Positions 33,787 through 42,864 of a stretch of DNA of 51,135 nucleotides are shown one piece after another. Position numbers and translations under genes: made by a program. Each line of letters opens with the position of its first letter. Positions within the stretch are counted from its first letter, which is position 1. This DNA comes from Dehalococcoidia bacterium. Lineage in GTDB: Bacteria > Chloroflexota > Dehalococcoidia > SM23-28-2. The DNA is taken from the NCBI GenBank assembly GCA_020356025.1, contig CP070630.1:1400278-1451412 (forward strand), in the 5' to 3' direction. Below the pieces are notes generated by a model. The model did no database searches. It was given only the letters and a program-made list of their open reading frames with translations, and was not told where the DNA came from.

Positions 33787-35358
33787 ATGACGATCACTAG
33801 CCCGTGGCCCAGCCAGGCGCCCTACCCCACGCGAGACCTCTCCGACTGCCTGCGAGAACACGCTGACCAAGAACCCGATAAGACGGCTCTGATCGGCCCT
33901 GACGAGAGCTTCCACAGCTTCGGGGACGTTTGGGATGCTTCCCGTCGTATCGCCCGAGTGCTGCAGGAGGAAGTCGGCGTAACCAAGGGAGAGGTGGTGG
34001 CCATCCACGCGTTCAACTGCCCGGAGTACGTGGTGGCTGTGCATGGCATTCTGCTGGCCGGCGGCGTGGTCACGCCGGTGAACCCGCTGTTCAAACAGCA
34101 GGAGTTGGTTCACCAGCTCAGCGATTCCGGCACCGTCGCTCTGTTCGGCCTGCGTTCGCTGTTGCCTCTGGTGGACATGGTGAAGGATAGACTTCCGGCG
34201 CTTCGCCGCACCTACGCCATCGTTGACATCTGGGACATGGCGGCCGAGGCGGGTGGTTACGCCGAACCCGTGGACATCGACTCGGAGAAGGATCTAGCAG
34301 CCCTTCCCTATTCCAGCGGCACTACCGCTCTGCCCAAGGGTGTTATGCTTACCCATCGCAACCTCTGTGCTAACGTCCGTCAGATCCGCGCCACCGACGT
34401 GGTGCGGCCGGGCGCTGTCAGCCTGGACTTTCTCCCCTTTCATCAAACGTATGGGCTTGTACGAGTGATGAGTGTGGGCTTGGCTAGTGGTGCCGTCCAG
34501 GTGATCATCCCCCGGTTCGACGCGCACCTGATCCTCTACTTGATCCACAAATACAGTGTCACGGATCTATTTGTGGTGCCGCCCGCCTTGCGCAGCCTCG
34601 TGGACTTGGCGGAACAAGGCCAGAAGTACGACACTTCTTCCCTACGCTTCATAATGTCCGGCGGCGCCCCCCTGCTGCGGCGTACCGTGGAAGCGGCTGA
34701 GCGCCTGTTCTCCTGCCCCGTCATTCAAGGCTATGGTCTCACTGAGGCCAGCGCGATCGCTAACGAAACGCCCCTGGGCCAACCGAAGCTCGACGCTGTG
34801 GGGCCGCCCGTCAGCGACGCGACGGAGAAGGTGGTGAGCACGGAGACAGGTAGAGAGCTGGGCGTCGGCGAGGTTGGCGAACTGCTCATCCAGGGGCCCC
34901 AGGTCATGCAGGGTTATCGGAACCAGCCTGAGGCCACTGCCGAAGCCTTCACTGCCGATGGCTGGCTGCGGACTGGTGACATCTGCCGTTTCGACGAGGA
35001 CGGTTACGTGTATGTGCTGGATCGCAAGAAAGACACCATAAACTACAAGGGCTATCAGGTCGCTCCCGTCGAATTGGAGACTGTCCTCCGTCAGCACCCC
35101 TCCGTTCTGGATGCCGCTGTCATCCCCAAGAGCGATGTCATAGCCGGGGAGGTCCCTAAGGCCTATGTGGTCGCCCGGCCGGGCCAGCGCCCCACCACCA
35201 GGGACATCATACAGTTTGTGGAGGACCGAGTGGCGCCCCACAAGCGGGTCAGGGAAGTGGAGTTCGTGTGGGAGATACCTAAGACAGACACTGGGGAGAT
35301 CCTGAGGCGCGAACTCATTGAGCGGGAGCGGGCTCAGAGTCAAGAGTCGATCGAGTGA
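33787..35358 (+). CDS. AMP-dependent acyl-CoA ligase-like protein with Lys-to-Glu at the catalytic site
   Basis: A 523-residue member of the ANL superfamily, closest in style to 4-coumarate/medium-chain acyl-CoA ligases. The phosphate loop PYSSGTTALPKGV, the QGYGLTEAS motif and the hinge LDRKKDTINYKGYQVAP are well kept. The final A10 motif, normally PKTxSGKILRREL, reads PKTDTGEILRREL: the invariant adenylation lysine is Glu504 (codon GAG at 35296-35298). A single G-to-A change would restore Lys. Adenylation should be badly impaired, although thioester formation can survive in such mutants of related enzymes. It starts at an ATG with AGGGAGG close upstream, 42 bp after acs. It may be a recent loss-of-function, a partial-reaction enzyme or a sequence error. 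Confidence 0.85.
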   Translation: MTITSPWPSQAPYPTRDLSDCLREHADQEPDKTALIGPDESFHSFGDVWDASRRIARVLQEEVGVTKGEVVAIHAFNCPEYVVAVHGILLAGGVVTPVNPLFKQQELVHQLSDSGTVALFGLRSLLPLVDMVKDRLPALRRTYAIVDIWDMAAEAGGYAEPVDIDSEKDLAALPYSSGTTALPKGVMLTHRNLCANVRQIRATDVVRPGAVSLDFLPFHQTYGLVRVMSVGLASGAVQVIIPRFDAHLILYLIHKYSVTDLFVVPPALRSLVDLAEQGQKYDTSSLRFIMSGGAPLLRRTVEAAERLFSCPVIQGYGLTEASAIANETPLGQPKLDAVGPPVSDATEKVVSTETGRELGVGEVGELLIQGPQVMQGYRNQPEATAEAFTADGWLRTGDICRFDEDGYVYVLDRKKDTINYKGYQVAPVELETVLRQHPSVLDAAVIPKSDVIAGEVPKAYVVARPGQRPTTRDIIQFVEDRVAPHKRVREVEFVWEIPKTDTGEILRRELIERERAQSQESIE

Positions 35359-35399
35359 CTTGAGCTTGGGAGATGCCTGGCAAGTGGTAAGTCGGGAAG

Positions 35400-36143
35400 A
35401 TGGTGGAGGTTGCGGCACGCTACTACATGACGCGGAGCAGGCTGGAACGCTGGCTGGCCGAGCTGGAGCAGCCGGAGGGCGAAAGCATTGCTCTGTACGT
35501 CAAGCCGGGCCAGTTGTCCCCTTACCTGGAATCGATAGAGCGCGAATATGGCAGCTGGCTGCACGAAATGGGGGAGCTTCCCGCTAACCTTGCTGAGTCC
35601 GAAACGGGCCTTGTCCTATTCTGGAGCGATGACCCCAAGTATGTGCTCTTGCCGCCTTTTCCCATAGACCTGAACCAGTTCTTTCCGGCCTGGGATGCTT
35701 CCTATCTGCGGACCCTGCTGGACAAGAGATACCTACTGGGGGTCGTACTTCTGAGGCTGGGAGGGTACTCGGTCGGCGTCTTTGAGGGCGACCGGCTGCT
35801 CACGTCGAAGACGGGCACCAGGTTCGTGAAAGGGAGGCATAGGGCCGGCGGCCAGTCGCAGCGGCGCTTCGAGCGGAGGAGGGAAGAGCAGAGCCGGGAG
35901 TTGTTTGACAAGGCGTGCTCGGTTGTGACAGCCAAGTTCGCCGATTACGAAAAGCGGCTCGACTACGTCTTCCTGGGCGGCGACAAGCTGACCCTGCGCT
36001 CCTTCTTCAAGAGATGCGAATACCTGCAGGGGCTTGCCGACAAGACGTTGGGCAGAGTCCTGAACGTGGCCAAGCCCAGGTACGAGGCTCTGCAAAACGC
36101 TCCCTCGCTGATCTGGAAGACGCGGGTGTTCGTACTTCGGTGA
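35400..36143 (+). CDS. VLRF1-type (Vms1/eRF1-like) peptidyl-tRNA hydrolase
   Basis: A 247-residue protein resembling bacterial Vms1-like release factors of the eRF1 superfamily (acVLRF1 type). The signature is the RFVKGRHRAGGQSQRRFERR stretch, where Gly150-Gly151-Gln152-Ser153 sits at the position of the eRF1 GGQ catalytic tip, within the RNase-H-like core. The basic region that follows and the YVFLGGDKLTLRSFF strand also fit. These proteins release nascent chains from peptidyl-tRNA on split large ribosomal subunits during ribosome rescue. The ATG at 35400 has only a weak site (GGGAAG directly before it). It lies 41 bp after the acyl ligase gene. There is no RqcH or other rescue gene nearby. 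Confidence 0.78.
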   Translation: MVEVAARYYMTRSRLERWLAELEQPEGESIALYVKPGQLSPYLESIEREYGSWLHEMGELPANLAESETGLVLFWSDDPKYVLLPPFPIDLNQFFPAWDASYLRTLLDKRYLLGVVLLRLGGYSVGVFEGDRLLTSKTGTRFVKGRHRAGGQSQRRFERRREEQSRELFDKACSVVTAKFADYEKRLDYVFLGGDKLTLRSFFKRCEYLQGLADKTLGRVLNVAKPRYEALQNAPSLIWKTRVFVLR

Positions 36144-36289
36144 ATCTACCCGGAAGCCGGACGGCCGGGAAAGAACACTACGGCCACCCCTGGGCGACGA
36201 CGAACCAGACGACGGCGTTGGCCACCGGCAGGACGAGCAGGGGTCTCGATGAGGGGCGACGCGTCGAATGATATGGCTGGGTACCTTTG

Positions 36290-37030
36290 TCAGTACCTTT
36301 CCCAGTCAGCGAACGGTGCCGTGTCGGGGCTCAGCAGTTCCTCAGCGAGGACATCCGCCCGCTCCATGCCTCTAATCACCCAGCGGCCCTCGACGTACTG
36401 GAAGAAGATGGCCCGCACCGTCCGAGCGCCCTTGCTGGCTCCCCCTCCGCGGCGGCCGGTGATGGCCGTTAGGATGGCCGCCTTATAGGCTCGCTCGGGG
36501 TCGGTCCACTGCGTTACGCCAATGGCGTAGAGCCGGACGGCGCCAGTCCCATATTCATCGTTCTCCTCCGGCAGGGCACTAGCGAAGTAGCTTTCAATCG
36601 CCGTCACAAGGGCCTCGGGCTGACTCAACCCGCATTCAGAGGCCCAGGTGCATTGCATCACCACCTCGAGCTGTTGACCCACCTCCTGGCAGACACTCTT
36701 CCTGTCATAGATTCCCTCACCGTAGACGTCGGCCTCGCTGCACGTGTAGGTTGTACCTCTCACCCGACCGGCGAAAAAGGCCGTGTCCTGCTCCGCCGCC
36801 GCACCGGCAACGAAGTCAGCGAACTCCCCGAAATCTTCGGGATCAGTGACGCGTGGCGCTGCTGTCGCTGTCGGGCTCGGCCCAGGCGTGGCGGTCTCGC
36901 TGATCGGCACAGAATCGACGCTCGTTCCTCCATCATCGCCAAGCAGGGCAAAGGCGATCACGGCTAGCAGGGCCACTATGGCGACTCCAATAGCGCCCAA
37001 GCCCCAGATCCGCCACGCCTTGACAACCAT
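36290..37030 (-). CDS. Hypothetical exported or membrane-anchored protein with Thr/Pro linker
   Basis: A 246-residue protein I cannot assign. A single membrane helix spans residues about 8-30 (LGAIGVAIVALLAVIAFALL), then comes a Ser/Thr/Pro linker (residues 43-59) and a globular domain of about 185 residues containing four Cys (TYTCSE, SVCQE, MQCTW, SECGL), likely to form disulfides outside the cell. A C-terminal FFQYVEGRWVIRGMERAD strand pair looks like an NTF2/SnoaL-style edge, but this is weak. A near-consensus promoter ends so close that the mRNA would have almost no leader. It is monocistronic and converges with the VLRF1 gene. Confidence 0.7.
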   Translation of the reverse strand: MVVKAWRIWGLGAIGVAIVALLAVIAFALLGDDGGTSVDSVPISETATPGPSPTATAAPRVTDPEDFGEFADFVAGAAAEQDTAFFAGRVRGTTYTCSEADVYGEGIYDRKSVCQEVGQQLEVVMQCTWASECGLSQPEALVTAIESYFASALPEENDEYGTGAVRLYAIGVTQWTDPERAYKAAILTAITGRRGGGASKGARTVRAIFFQYVEGRWVIRGMERADVLAEELLSPDTAPFADWERY

Positions 37031-37039
37031 GGCGGCGTC

Positions 37040-37068
37040 ATTCTACTCGCAGCCGCGAGGGCTGGCAA
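37040..37068 (-). promoter_or_regulatory. Sigma-70-like promoter giving a nearly leaderless mRNA
   Basis: Minus strand: TTGCCA (37068-37063), a 17-base spacer and TAGAAT (37045-37040). The start point would fall near 37033, only three or four bases before the ATG at 37030. Confidence 0.65.
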
Positions 37069-37108
37069 GGGGAGAAGCAGGCGACGCTTGGGAGGATGCG
37101 CTGGTCCG

Positions 37109-39424
37109 CTACCCGCCGAGCCCCGCGAAAGCCGCCTCCGCGGCCCGGATCGTCCGTTCGATGTCCTGCTCGCTGTGGGCCAGCGAGAGGAATCCCGCCT
37201 CGAACTGCGAGGGCGCCAGGTAGACGCCGTTCTCCAGCATCGCCCGGAAGAAGCGCGCGTACTTGTTGCTGTCGGACCTCTTGGCTGAGGCGTGGTCGAT
37301 GACCCTCTCGGCGCTGAAGAAGGTGCAGAACATGGAGCCAACGCGGGTCTGAAAGACGGGCGTCCCGGCAGCCTCGGCCGCAGCGCGCAGGCCATTCGCC
37401 AGCCGCGCCGACTTCTCCTCGAGGCGCTCGTAGACCCCGGGCTGAGCGAGCAGCTTGAGGGTCTCGATGCCAGCGGTCATGGCCAGGGGGTTGCCGGAGA
37501 GGGTGCCCGCCTGATACACGGGGCCCAGAGGTGCCACCATCTCCATGATCTCCCTGCGGCCACCGTAGGCTCCGACCGGAAGGCCGCCGCCGATGACTTT
37601 ACCCAGACAGGTTAAGTCGGGCGTTACGCCATACAGGGCCTGGGCTCCACCATAGGCCAGCCGGAAGCCGGTGATCACTTCGTCGAAGACAAGGAGTGCT
37701 CCCTCCGCCTTGGTCATCTCTCGCATGCCCTCCAGGAAGCCAGGCTCGGGCGGTATCACCCCCATGTTCCCTGCCACGGGCTCGACGATCACGGCGGCGA
37801 TCTCACCGCGGTTCTCGCTGAACAGCCTGTCAACCGCCTGCAGGTCGTTGTAGGGGGCTACTAGCGTGTCCTGGGCGGCAGCCTCTGGCACGCCGGCGCT
37901 GTCAGGCAGGCCGAGGGTGGTCAGCCCGGAGCCCGCCCGAGCCAAGAGGAAGTCGGCATGTCCGTGGTAGCAGCCCTCGAACTTGACGATCTTGCTCCTG
38001 CCTGTGAAGGCGCGGGCCAGGCGCAGGGCGCTCATGGTGGCCTCGGTGCCCGAGCTGACGAAGCGCACCATTTCGATGGAGGGCACTGCCTCCACCACTC
38101 GTTTGGCCAGTTCGGTCTCCAGCGCGGTGGGGGCGCCGTAGCTGATCCCTCGCTCCGCGGCCTCTTTTAGAGCGCCTACCACCTGCGGATGGGCGTGGCT
38201 CAGGATCAGGGCACCCCAGGACAGCATGTAGTCAATGTAGCGCCGGTCGTCCGCGTCGTAGATATAGGGACCCTCCCCTCTGGTAATGAAGAGCGGCTCT
38301 CCTCCCACGGCACGAAAAGCCCTTACGGGGCTGTTGACGCCGCCAGGCATGTACCTTTGGGCCTCGGAGTGGAGGCTCTGCGACCTGCTTGTCGTTATCT
38401 CTTCGGCTGGGGCGAAGTACGTGGGTCGCGTCTTCTTGTATTCCTTGGTGCTGAACAGGATGATGTAGTCGCTGACACCTGTCTCCTGAGAGATCTCCCG
38501 GGCGATGGCCCGGCAGTTCTCTCTGCTTCTGGCGTGGATCATCGTGAAGAGGTTGTAGGGCCAGTCGGGATAGGTGAGGCGCTGGTAGCAGTGGCTGACC
38601 TGGGGCAGAGAGGCGGCGAACGTCGCGATTCTCTCGATGCTGCCGTCCGGCACCCGCCAGGCAACCATGCCATTGGCGACATAACCTGCCTCACGGTGGT
38701 GCAGGATGGCGGCAAAGCGACGCAGCCAGCCGGCGGCCTTGGCCTCTTGCAGCCAGGCAAGCACTTCGTCCTGGCTTACCCGCAGGCGATCGGCCACGCC
38801 CGCGAAGGGCTGAGGGACGATTTCGATATCCTCCTGCAGTTCGCGGATGAAGGCCCTATCGCGGGCGTTGGGGATGGGGGCAGGGCTGGGCCGAGTCCCT
38901 TGGGCGGGCCCGGCGGGCAAAATGTCTCCCGCACTCTCCATATCCAACTGCATGCCGATCTTGAAGACCCGCAGCGCCGGAAATGGGCGGTAGGGATGGC
39001 TGCCTGCCTGGTCAACCAGCGCCTCGACAGTAGCCTCCAGATCCTCGTGTGGGGGCACGGCCAGGGTGAACCAGAGGTTCCAGGTGTGGTCGCGCTGGTA
39101 GTTGTGGCTGACCCCTGGATGGCGGTTGATCGCGGCCGCTGCTCGATCGACCTCGTCCTGAGGGGCCTGCATGGCCACCAGAGTACTCTTGTAGCCCAAG
39201 GCGGCCGTGTCAAAGATGGCGCTGATCTGGCGGATGAGCCGGTTCTTCCCGGGGTTTTTGAGACGTCGCACGCGCGCCAGCACTTCTTCCTCGGGCAGTC
39301 CGAGCTTCTCGCCGATCGCTGCGAAGGGCCGCGCGGTTGGGGGGAGGTCCTGCTGCAGGATGTCGAGCAGGCGGCGATCAACGATGTCCATCTGCTCAGC
39401 GGTCGTCTCTTCGGCTTTTGCCAT
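37109..39424 (-). CDS. hemL: AhbA-AhbB siroheme decarboxylase fused to HemL (GSA aminomutase)
   Basis: A 771-residue three-part fusion. Residues about 12-160 and 186-337 are two Lrp/AsnC-type siroheme decarboxylase halves (AhbA- and AhbB-like, as in NirDL proteins). Each has a winged-helix start and the signature [13 protein letters not shown] (His107) or [16 protein letters not shown] (His278). They remove the C12 and C18 acetate carboxyls of siroheme. Residues about 345-771 are full-length glutamate-1-semialdehyde 2,1-aminomutase, with [10 protein letters not shown] at its start and the PLP lysine in [13 protein letters not shown]. It makes 5-aminolevulinate. The frame is continuous. The ATG at 39424 with GAGGAG nine bases upstream is preferred to a longer frame that overlaps ahbC. 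It is the last gene of the heme operon, joining its first and a late step in one chain. Confidence 0.92.
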   Translation of the reverse strand: MAKAEETTAEQMDIVDRRLLDILQQDLPPTARPFAAIGEKLGLPEEEVLARVRRLKNPGKNRLIRQISAIFDTAALGYKSTLVAMQAPQDEVDRAAAAINRHPGVSHNYQRDHTWNLWFTLAVPPHEDLEATVEALVDQAGSHPYRPFPALRVFKIGMQLDMESAGDILPAGPAQGTRPSPAPIPNARDRAFIRELQEDIEIVPQPFAGVADRLRVSQDEVLAWLQEAKAAGWLRRFAAILHHREAGYVANGMVAWRVPDGSIERIATFAASLPQVSHCYQRLTYPDWPYNLFTMIHARSRENCRAIAREISQETGVSDYIILFSTKEYKKTRPTYFAPAEEITTSRSQSLHSEAQRYMPGGVNSPVRAFRAVGGEPLFITRGEGPYIYDADDRRYIDYMLSWGALILSHAHPQVVGALKEAAERGISYGAPTALETELAKRVVEAVPSIEMVRFVSSGTEATMSALRLARAFTGRSKIVKFEGCYHGHADFLLARAGSGLTTLGLPDSAGVPEAAAQDTLVAPYNDLQAVDRLFSENRGEIAAVIVEPVAGNMGVIPPEPGFLEGMREMTKAEGALLVFDEVITGFRLAYGGAQALYGVTPDLTCLGKVIGGGLPVGAYGGRREIMEMVAPLGPVYQAGTLSGNPLAMTAGIETLKLLAQPGVYERLEEKSARLANGLRAAAEAAGTPVFQTRVGSMFCTFFSAERVIDHASAKRSDSNKYARFFRAMLENGVYLAPSQFEAGFLSLAHSEQDIERTIRAAEAAFAGLGG

Positions 39425-39426
39425 CG

Positions 39427-40713
39427 TCAGCGTCTCCTCGGAGCGGGGAATAATTGGGACGGCCCCGCTGATTCCTCCTGTACCGGCACCGGCCATTTGG
39501 CCGCCTCCTCGGCTGCCGGCGTCCCCGGCGCAATGCCGATCTCCTCGTCGGTCAGGTAGCAGGCCGGGTCAGGAGCCAGGGAATCGCCGAAGTAGCGCTC
39601 GGCCCGCACCCGCAGGTTGCCGTTGCACACGTCCAGCCATTTGCAGACCCGGCAGCGCCCCTTGAGGTGCGACTTGCGGACTTTCAGCACGCGCATCACC
39701 GGATCGCTGGTATCGCTCCAGATTTCGGCGAAGGGGCGCTGGCGAACGTCCCCCAGGGAGTGGTGCCAGGAGAACTGGTCGACGTGGAGGTGCCCCAGCG
39801 GATCGATGCTGGAGACGGCGATCCCCGATTGGTTCCCGCCATTCCAGAGCAGCATCTGATGGACCTCCTCCGCTCGCCGGGGCTGCTCCTTGTGCACCCG
39901 CATGTAGAGGTAGGCGTTATCGGCGTGGTTGTCCACGGTGAGGATGTCCTTCTCGATACCCCGCGCGTGGAGGTCTTGGGAGCGCTGGAAGATGTAGTCC
40001 ACCACCGCCCGTGTCTGGCTGGGCTGCAGGTCGAAGCGGCGCATCTTATCGCCTCGCCCGGCATAGGCGAGGTGATAGACGCAGACGCGGGGGATTCCCT
40101 CCTCCTCCGTCAAGTCGAATATGCCTGGCAGCTCGTCGACATTCATTGCGTGGACGGTGAAACGCAGGCCGACGGCGATGCCTGCATCCTGGCAGTAGCG
40201 GATGCCCTGCAAGGCCTGCTCGAAGGCCCCCTTCTTGCCCCGGATCTTGTCGTGCGTTGCCCCCACGCCGTCCAGACTGACGCCCACGTAGGAGAGGCCT
40301 GCCTCCTTGATCCGCTCTGCCATCTCCGGGGTGATCAGGGTGCCGTTGGTAGAGAGGACGCAGCGAATTCCCTTGCTCACGGCGTGGGCCGCTAGGTCGA
40401 ACAGGTCCTCCCGCATGAGGGGCTCGCCGCCGGAGAAGAGGAGGACGGGCACCTCGAAGTCGCCCAAGTCGTCGATCAGCCGCTTGCCCTCGGCTGTGGT
40501 CATCTCCCCTGATAGGGGCTTGTCTGTGGCGTCGGCGTAGCAGTGGGCGCAGTACAGGTTGCAGCGGCGGGTCAGGTTCCAGACCACGATGGGCTTCTTG
40601 TCCTGCGAGTAGTGAAGCAGGTGAGATGGCCCCTCGGACGTGAGGCGGCCGTAGCGCAGGGGGTCGCCGGGGGTGACCGTGCCGCTCAGCAGACGGGAGA
40701 CAGCGAGCATCAA
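39427..40713 (-). CDS. ahbC: AhbC-type radical SAM 12,18-didecarboxysiroheme deacetylase
   Basis: A 428-residue radical SAM/SPASM-like protein. The CxxxCxxC motif is Cys51, Cys55 and Cys58 ([15 protein letters not shown]), followed by [13 protein letters not shown]-terminal Cys set ([14 protein letters not shown] and a later Cys) binds an auxiliary cluster. The sequence fits AhbC, which removes the C2 and C7 acetate groups of didecarboxysiroheme to give iron-coproporphyrin III. NirJ of heme d1 synthesis is the closest alternative, but no nir genes are present and ahbD is adjacent. It starts in a 4-bp overlap with ahbD and ends two bases before the ahbAB-hemL start. Confidence 0.9.
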   Translation of the reverse strand: MMLAVSRLLSGTVTPGDPLRYGRLTSEGPSHLLHYSQDKKPIVVWNLTRRCNLYCAHCYADATDKPLSGEMTTAEGKRLIDDLGDFEVPVLLFSGGEPLMREDLFDLAAHAVSKGIRCVLSTNGTLITPEMAERIKEAGLSYVGVSLDGVGATHDKIRGKKGAFEQALQGIRYCQDAGIAVGLRFTVHAMNVDELPGIFDLTEEEGIPRVCVYHLAYAGRGDKMRRFDLQPSQTRAVVDYIFQRSQDLHARGIEKDILTVDNHADNAYLYMRVHKEQPRRAEEVHQMLLWNGGNQSGIAVSSIDPLGHLHVDQFSWHHSLGDVRQRPFAEIWSDTSDPVMRVLKVRKSHLKGRCRVCKWLDVCNGNLRVRAERYFGDSLAPDPACYLTDEEIGIAPGTPAAEEAAKWPVPVQEESAGPSQLFPAPRRR

Positions 40714-41816
40714 CCGCTCTCCTTCAGACGAGCCGCTTGTGGCAGAGGCGGCGGCTCGTAGACGCAGGAGGGCTCTTCATCCAGAAAGTCGCTGGTCATG
40801 CCGTACGCTCTCGCCCGACAGCCGCCGCAGACGCGCTTGAATTCGCAGCGGCCGCACTTGCCCTGGAGAAGCTCGGGGTCTCGCAAGGCGCTGAAGACCT
40901 TCGCGCCTTCCCAGATCTCCTGAAGCGGTTGCTCCCGCACGTTCCCCGCTACCAGCGGCAGGTAGCCGCAGGGGAAGACCTCGCCCTTGTGCGAGATGAA
41001 GCAGACCCCGGTTCCGCCCAGGCATCCCTTGGTCATGGCGTAAAGGTCGCTGGCTCGCTGGCGCTCCTGGCTGGGCGGCGCTTGTCGCTTCTCAGCCACC
41101 GTCCGCTGGCGGACGATGCGGAAGTAGTGAGGGGCGCAGGTGGCCTTCAGCTCCAGCAGCCCTTCCTGGTCCTTGTCGTAGAACCAGTTGAGCACCTCCT
41201 CGTACTGGTGGGGGGAGATCATCTGCTCGTCGGCGATCTCCACGCCGCAGCCGACGGGCACCAGGAGGAAGATGTGGAGGGCATCGGCTCCCAGGGAGAG
41301 GGCCAGGTCTAGAATCTGGGGCAGTTCATCGATGTTGTGGCGGGCCACGGTGGTGTTGATCTGCACGCTCATCCCCTGGCTGCGCAGGTGGCGGATGCCC
41401 TCCAGCGTCTGAGCAAAGGAGCCGGGGAGAGCGCGGAAGGTGTCGTGAGTCTCTGCTGTAGCCCCGTCCAGGCTGATCGCCACCCGCCGAATACCCGCAT
41501 CCACGATGCGCTGCGCCATTGGCTCATCGATGAGGGTGCCGTTGGTCGCCAGGGCGACGCGCAGTCCGCTGGCCACCGCATACTCAGCGATCTCGAAGAT
41601 ATCGGGCCGGATCAGAGGCTCGCCGCCCGAGAGGATAAGAATAGGATTGCAGAAGGCCACAATCTGGTCGATGAGTCCTTTCGATTCGGCGATGGTCAGG
41701 TCATCCGGCACCAGCTCGTCGGCCACGTCGATGCGGCGGCAGTGGACGCAGCGCAGGTTGCAGCCTGCGGTTGTCTCCCAGAAGATGAGACGAGGCAGGA
41801 ATTCCGGCATCATCAT
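40710..41816 (-). CDS. ahbD: AhbD-type radical SAM heme synthase
   Basis: A 368-residue radical SAM protein with Cys19, Cys23 and Cys26 (TAGCNLRCVHCRRI), the LILSGGEPLIRPD motif, and a SPASM-type C-terminus (CLGGTGVCFISHKGEVFPCGY, GKCGRCEFKRVCGGCRA and a final Cys). AhbD converts iron-coproporphyrin III to heme b by oxidative decarboxylation of two propionates. The start is one of three consecutive ATG codons (41816, 41813, 41810), four to ten bases after the hemB stop; a longer frame from 41846 would overlap hemB. It overlaps the ahbC start by 4 bp. Confidence 0.9.
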   Translation of the reverse strand: MMMPEFLPRLIFWETTAGCNLRCVHCRRIDVADELVPDDLTIAESKGLIDQIVAFCNPILILSGGEPLIRPDIFEIAEYAVASGLRVALATNGTLIDEPMAQRIVDAGIRRVAISLDGATAETHDTFRALPGSFAQTLEGIRHLRSQGMSVQINTTVARHNIDELPQILDLALSLGADALHIFLLVPVGCGVEIADEQMISPHQYEEVLNWFYDKDQEGLLELKATCAPHYFRIVRQRTVAEKRQAPPSQERQRASDLYAMTKGCLGGTGVCFISHKGEVFPCGYLPLVAGNVREQPLQEIWEGAKVFSALRDPELLQGKCGRCEFKRVCGGCRARAYGMTSDFLDEEPSCVYEPPPLPQAARLKESG

Positions 41817-41820
41817 CCCT

Positions 41821-42864
41821 TTACTCGCCCAGCCAGCGGGCGACATCCCTGGCGAAGTAGGTGAGGATCATATCTGCCCCCGCCCGTTTGATAGCGGTGA
41901 GAAGCTCGAGAGTCACCCGCCTCTCGTCGATCCAGCCGCGCTGGGCTGCCGCCTTGACCATGGCGTACTCACCGCTAACGCTGAAGGCGGCCAGGGGGTA
42001 GTCGAAGGCCTCGCGCACCTGGCGGATGATGTCCAGGTAGGCCAGGGCAGGCTTGACCATCACCATGTCCGCGCCTTCGTCGATGTCCAGGGCCACCTCT
42101 CGCAGGGCCTCGCGGGCATTGGCCGGGTCCATCTGATAGCCCTGCCGGTCGCCGAACTGAGGGGTCGACTCAGCCGCCTCGCGGAAGGGGCCGTAGAAGG
42201 CGGAGGCGTACTTGGCAGCGTAGGAGAGGATGGCCACCTGGGTGAAGCCGGCCGCATCCAGTGCCATACGGATGGCGGCCACCTGGCCGTCCATCATCGC
42301 GCTGGGGGCCACCACGTCGGCCCCGGCGGAGGCGTGGGAGACAGCCACCCGCGCCAGGACCTCCAGCGTCTCGTCGTTGAGCACGCGGTCGTCCTCCACG
42401 ATGCCGCAGTGGCCGTGGTCGGTGTACTGACACATGCAGATGTCGGTGATCACCGCCAGCTCCGGCACAGCCTTCTTGATGGTTCGGATCGCCTGTTGGA
42501 CGATGCCGTGCTCGTCGAAGTTCTCGCTGCCGATAGCGTCCTTGACAGCGGGGATGCCGAAGAGGATCACGCCTGGGATGCCCAGGCGGGCGACCTCCTC
42601 CGCCTCGGCCGGGAGAAGGTCAAGCGACCAGTGGTAGGTGCCGGGCATGGAGTCGATTTCCTCTCTGATCCCCTGGCCGTGAACGACGAACAGCGGATAG
42701 ATGAGATCGTCGGCGGCAAGACGGGTCTCCCGTACCAGGCGGCGCACGCTAGCGAGCCGCCGCAGCCGGCGGGGCCGGTGGAGAAGTGCAGCCGCCATGT
42801 CTTCGGCCTCCTCCGTCTCCTTGCGAAGCCGGAGCCTGTTAACAGTCTGCTCAGCGCTCATCAT
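41821..42864 (-). CDS. hemB: Porphobilinogen synthase (5-aminolevulinate dehydratase)
   Basis: A 347-residue TIM-barrel enzyme joining two 5-aminolevulinates to porphobilinogen. The zinc-type site [14 protein letters not shown] with its three Cys is present, as are the Schiff-base lysines in [17 protein letters not shown] and [12 protein letters not shown]. The N-terminus is about 20 residues longer than usual; an internal ATG (codon 23, before [12 protein letters not shown]) could be the real start. As written, the start overlaps the cobA/hemD stop by 14 bp. It lies just upstream of ahbD. Confidence 0.95.
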   Translation of the reverse strand: MMSAEQTVNRLRLRKETEEAEDMAAALLHRPRRLRRLASVRRLVRETRLAADDLIYPLFVVHGQGIREEIDSMPGTYHWSLDLLPAEAEEVARLGIPGVILFGIPAVKDAIGSENFDEHGIVQQAIRTIKKAVPELAVITDICMCQYTDHGHCGIVEDDRVLNDETLEVLARVAVSHASAGADVVAPSAMMDGQVAAIRMALDAAGFTQVAILSYAAKYASAFYGPFREAAESTPQFGDRQGYQMDPANAREALREVALDIDEGADMVMVKPALAYLDIIRQVREAFDYPLAAFSVSGEYAMVKAAAQRGWIDERRVTLELLTAIKRAGADMILTYFARDVARWLGE

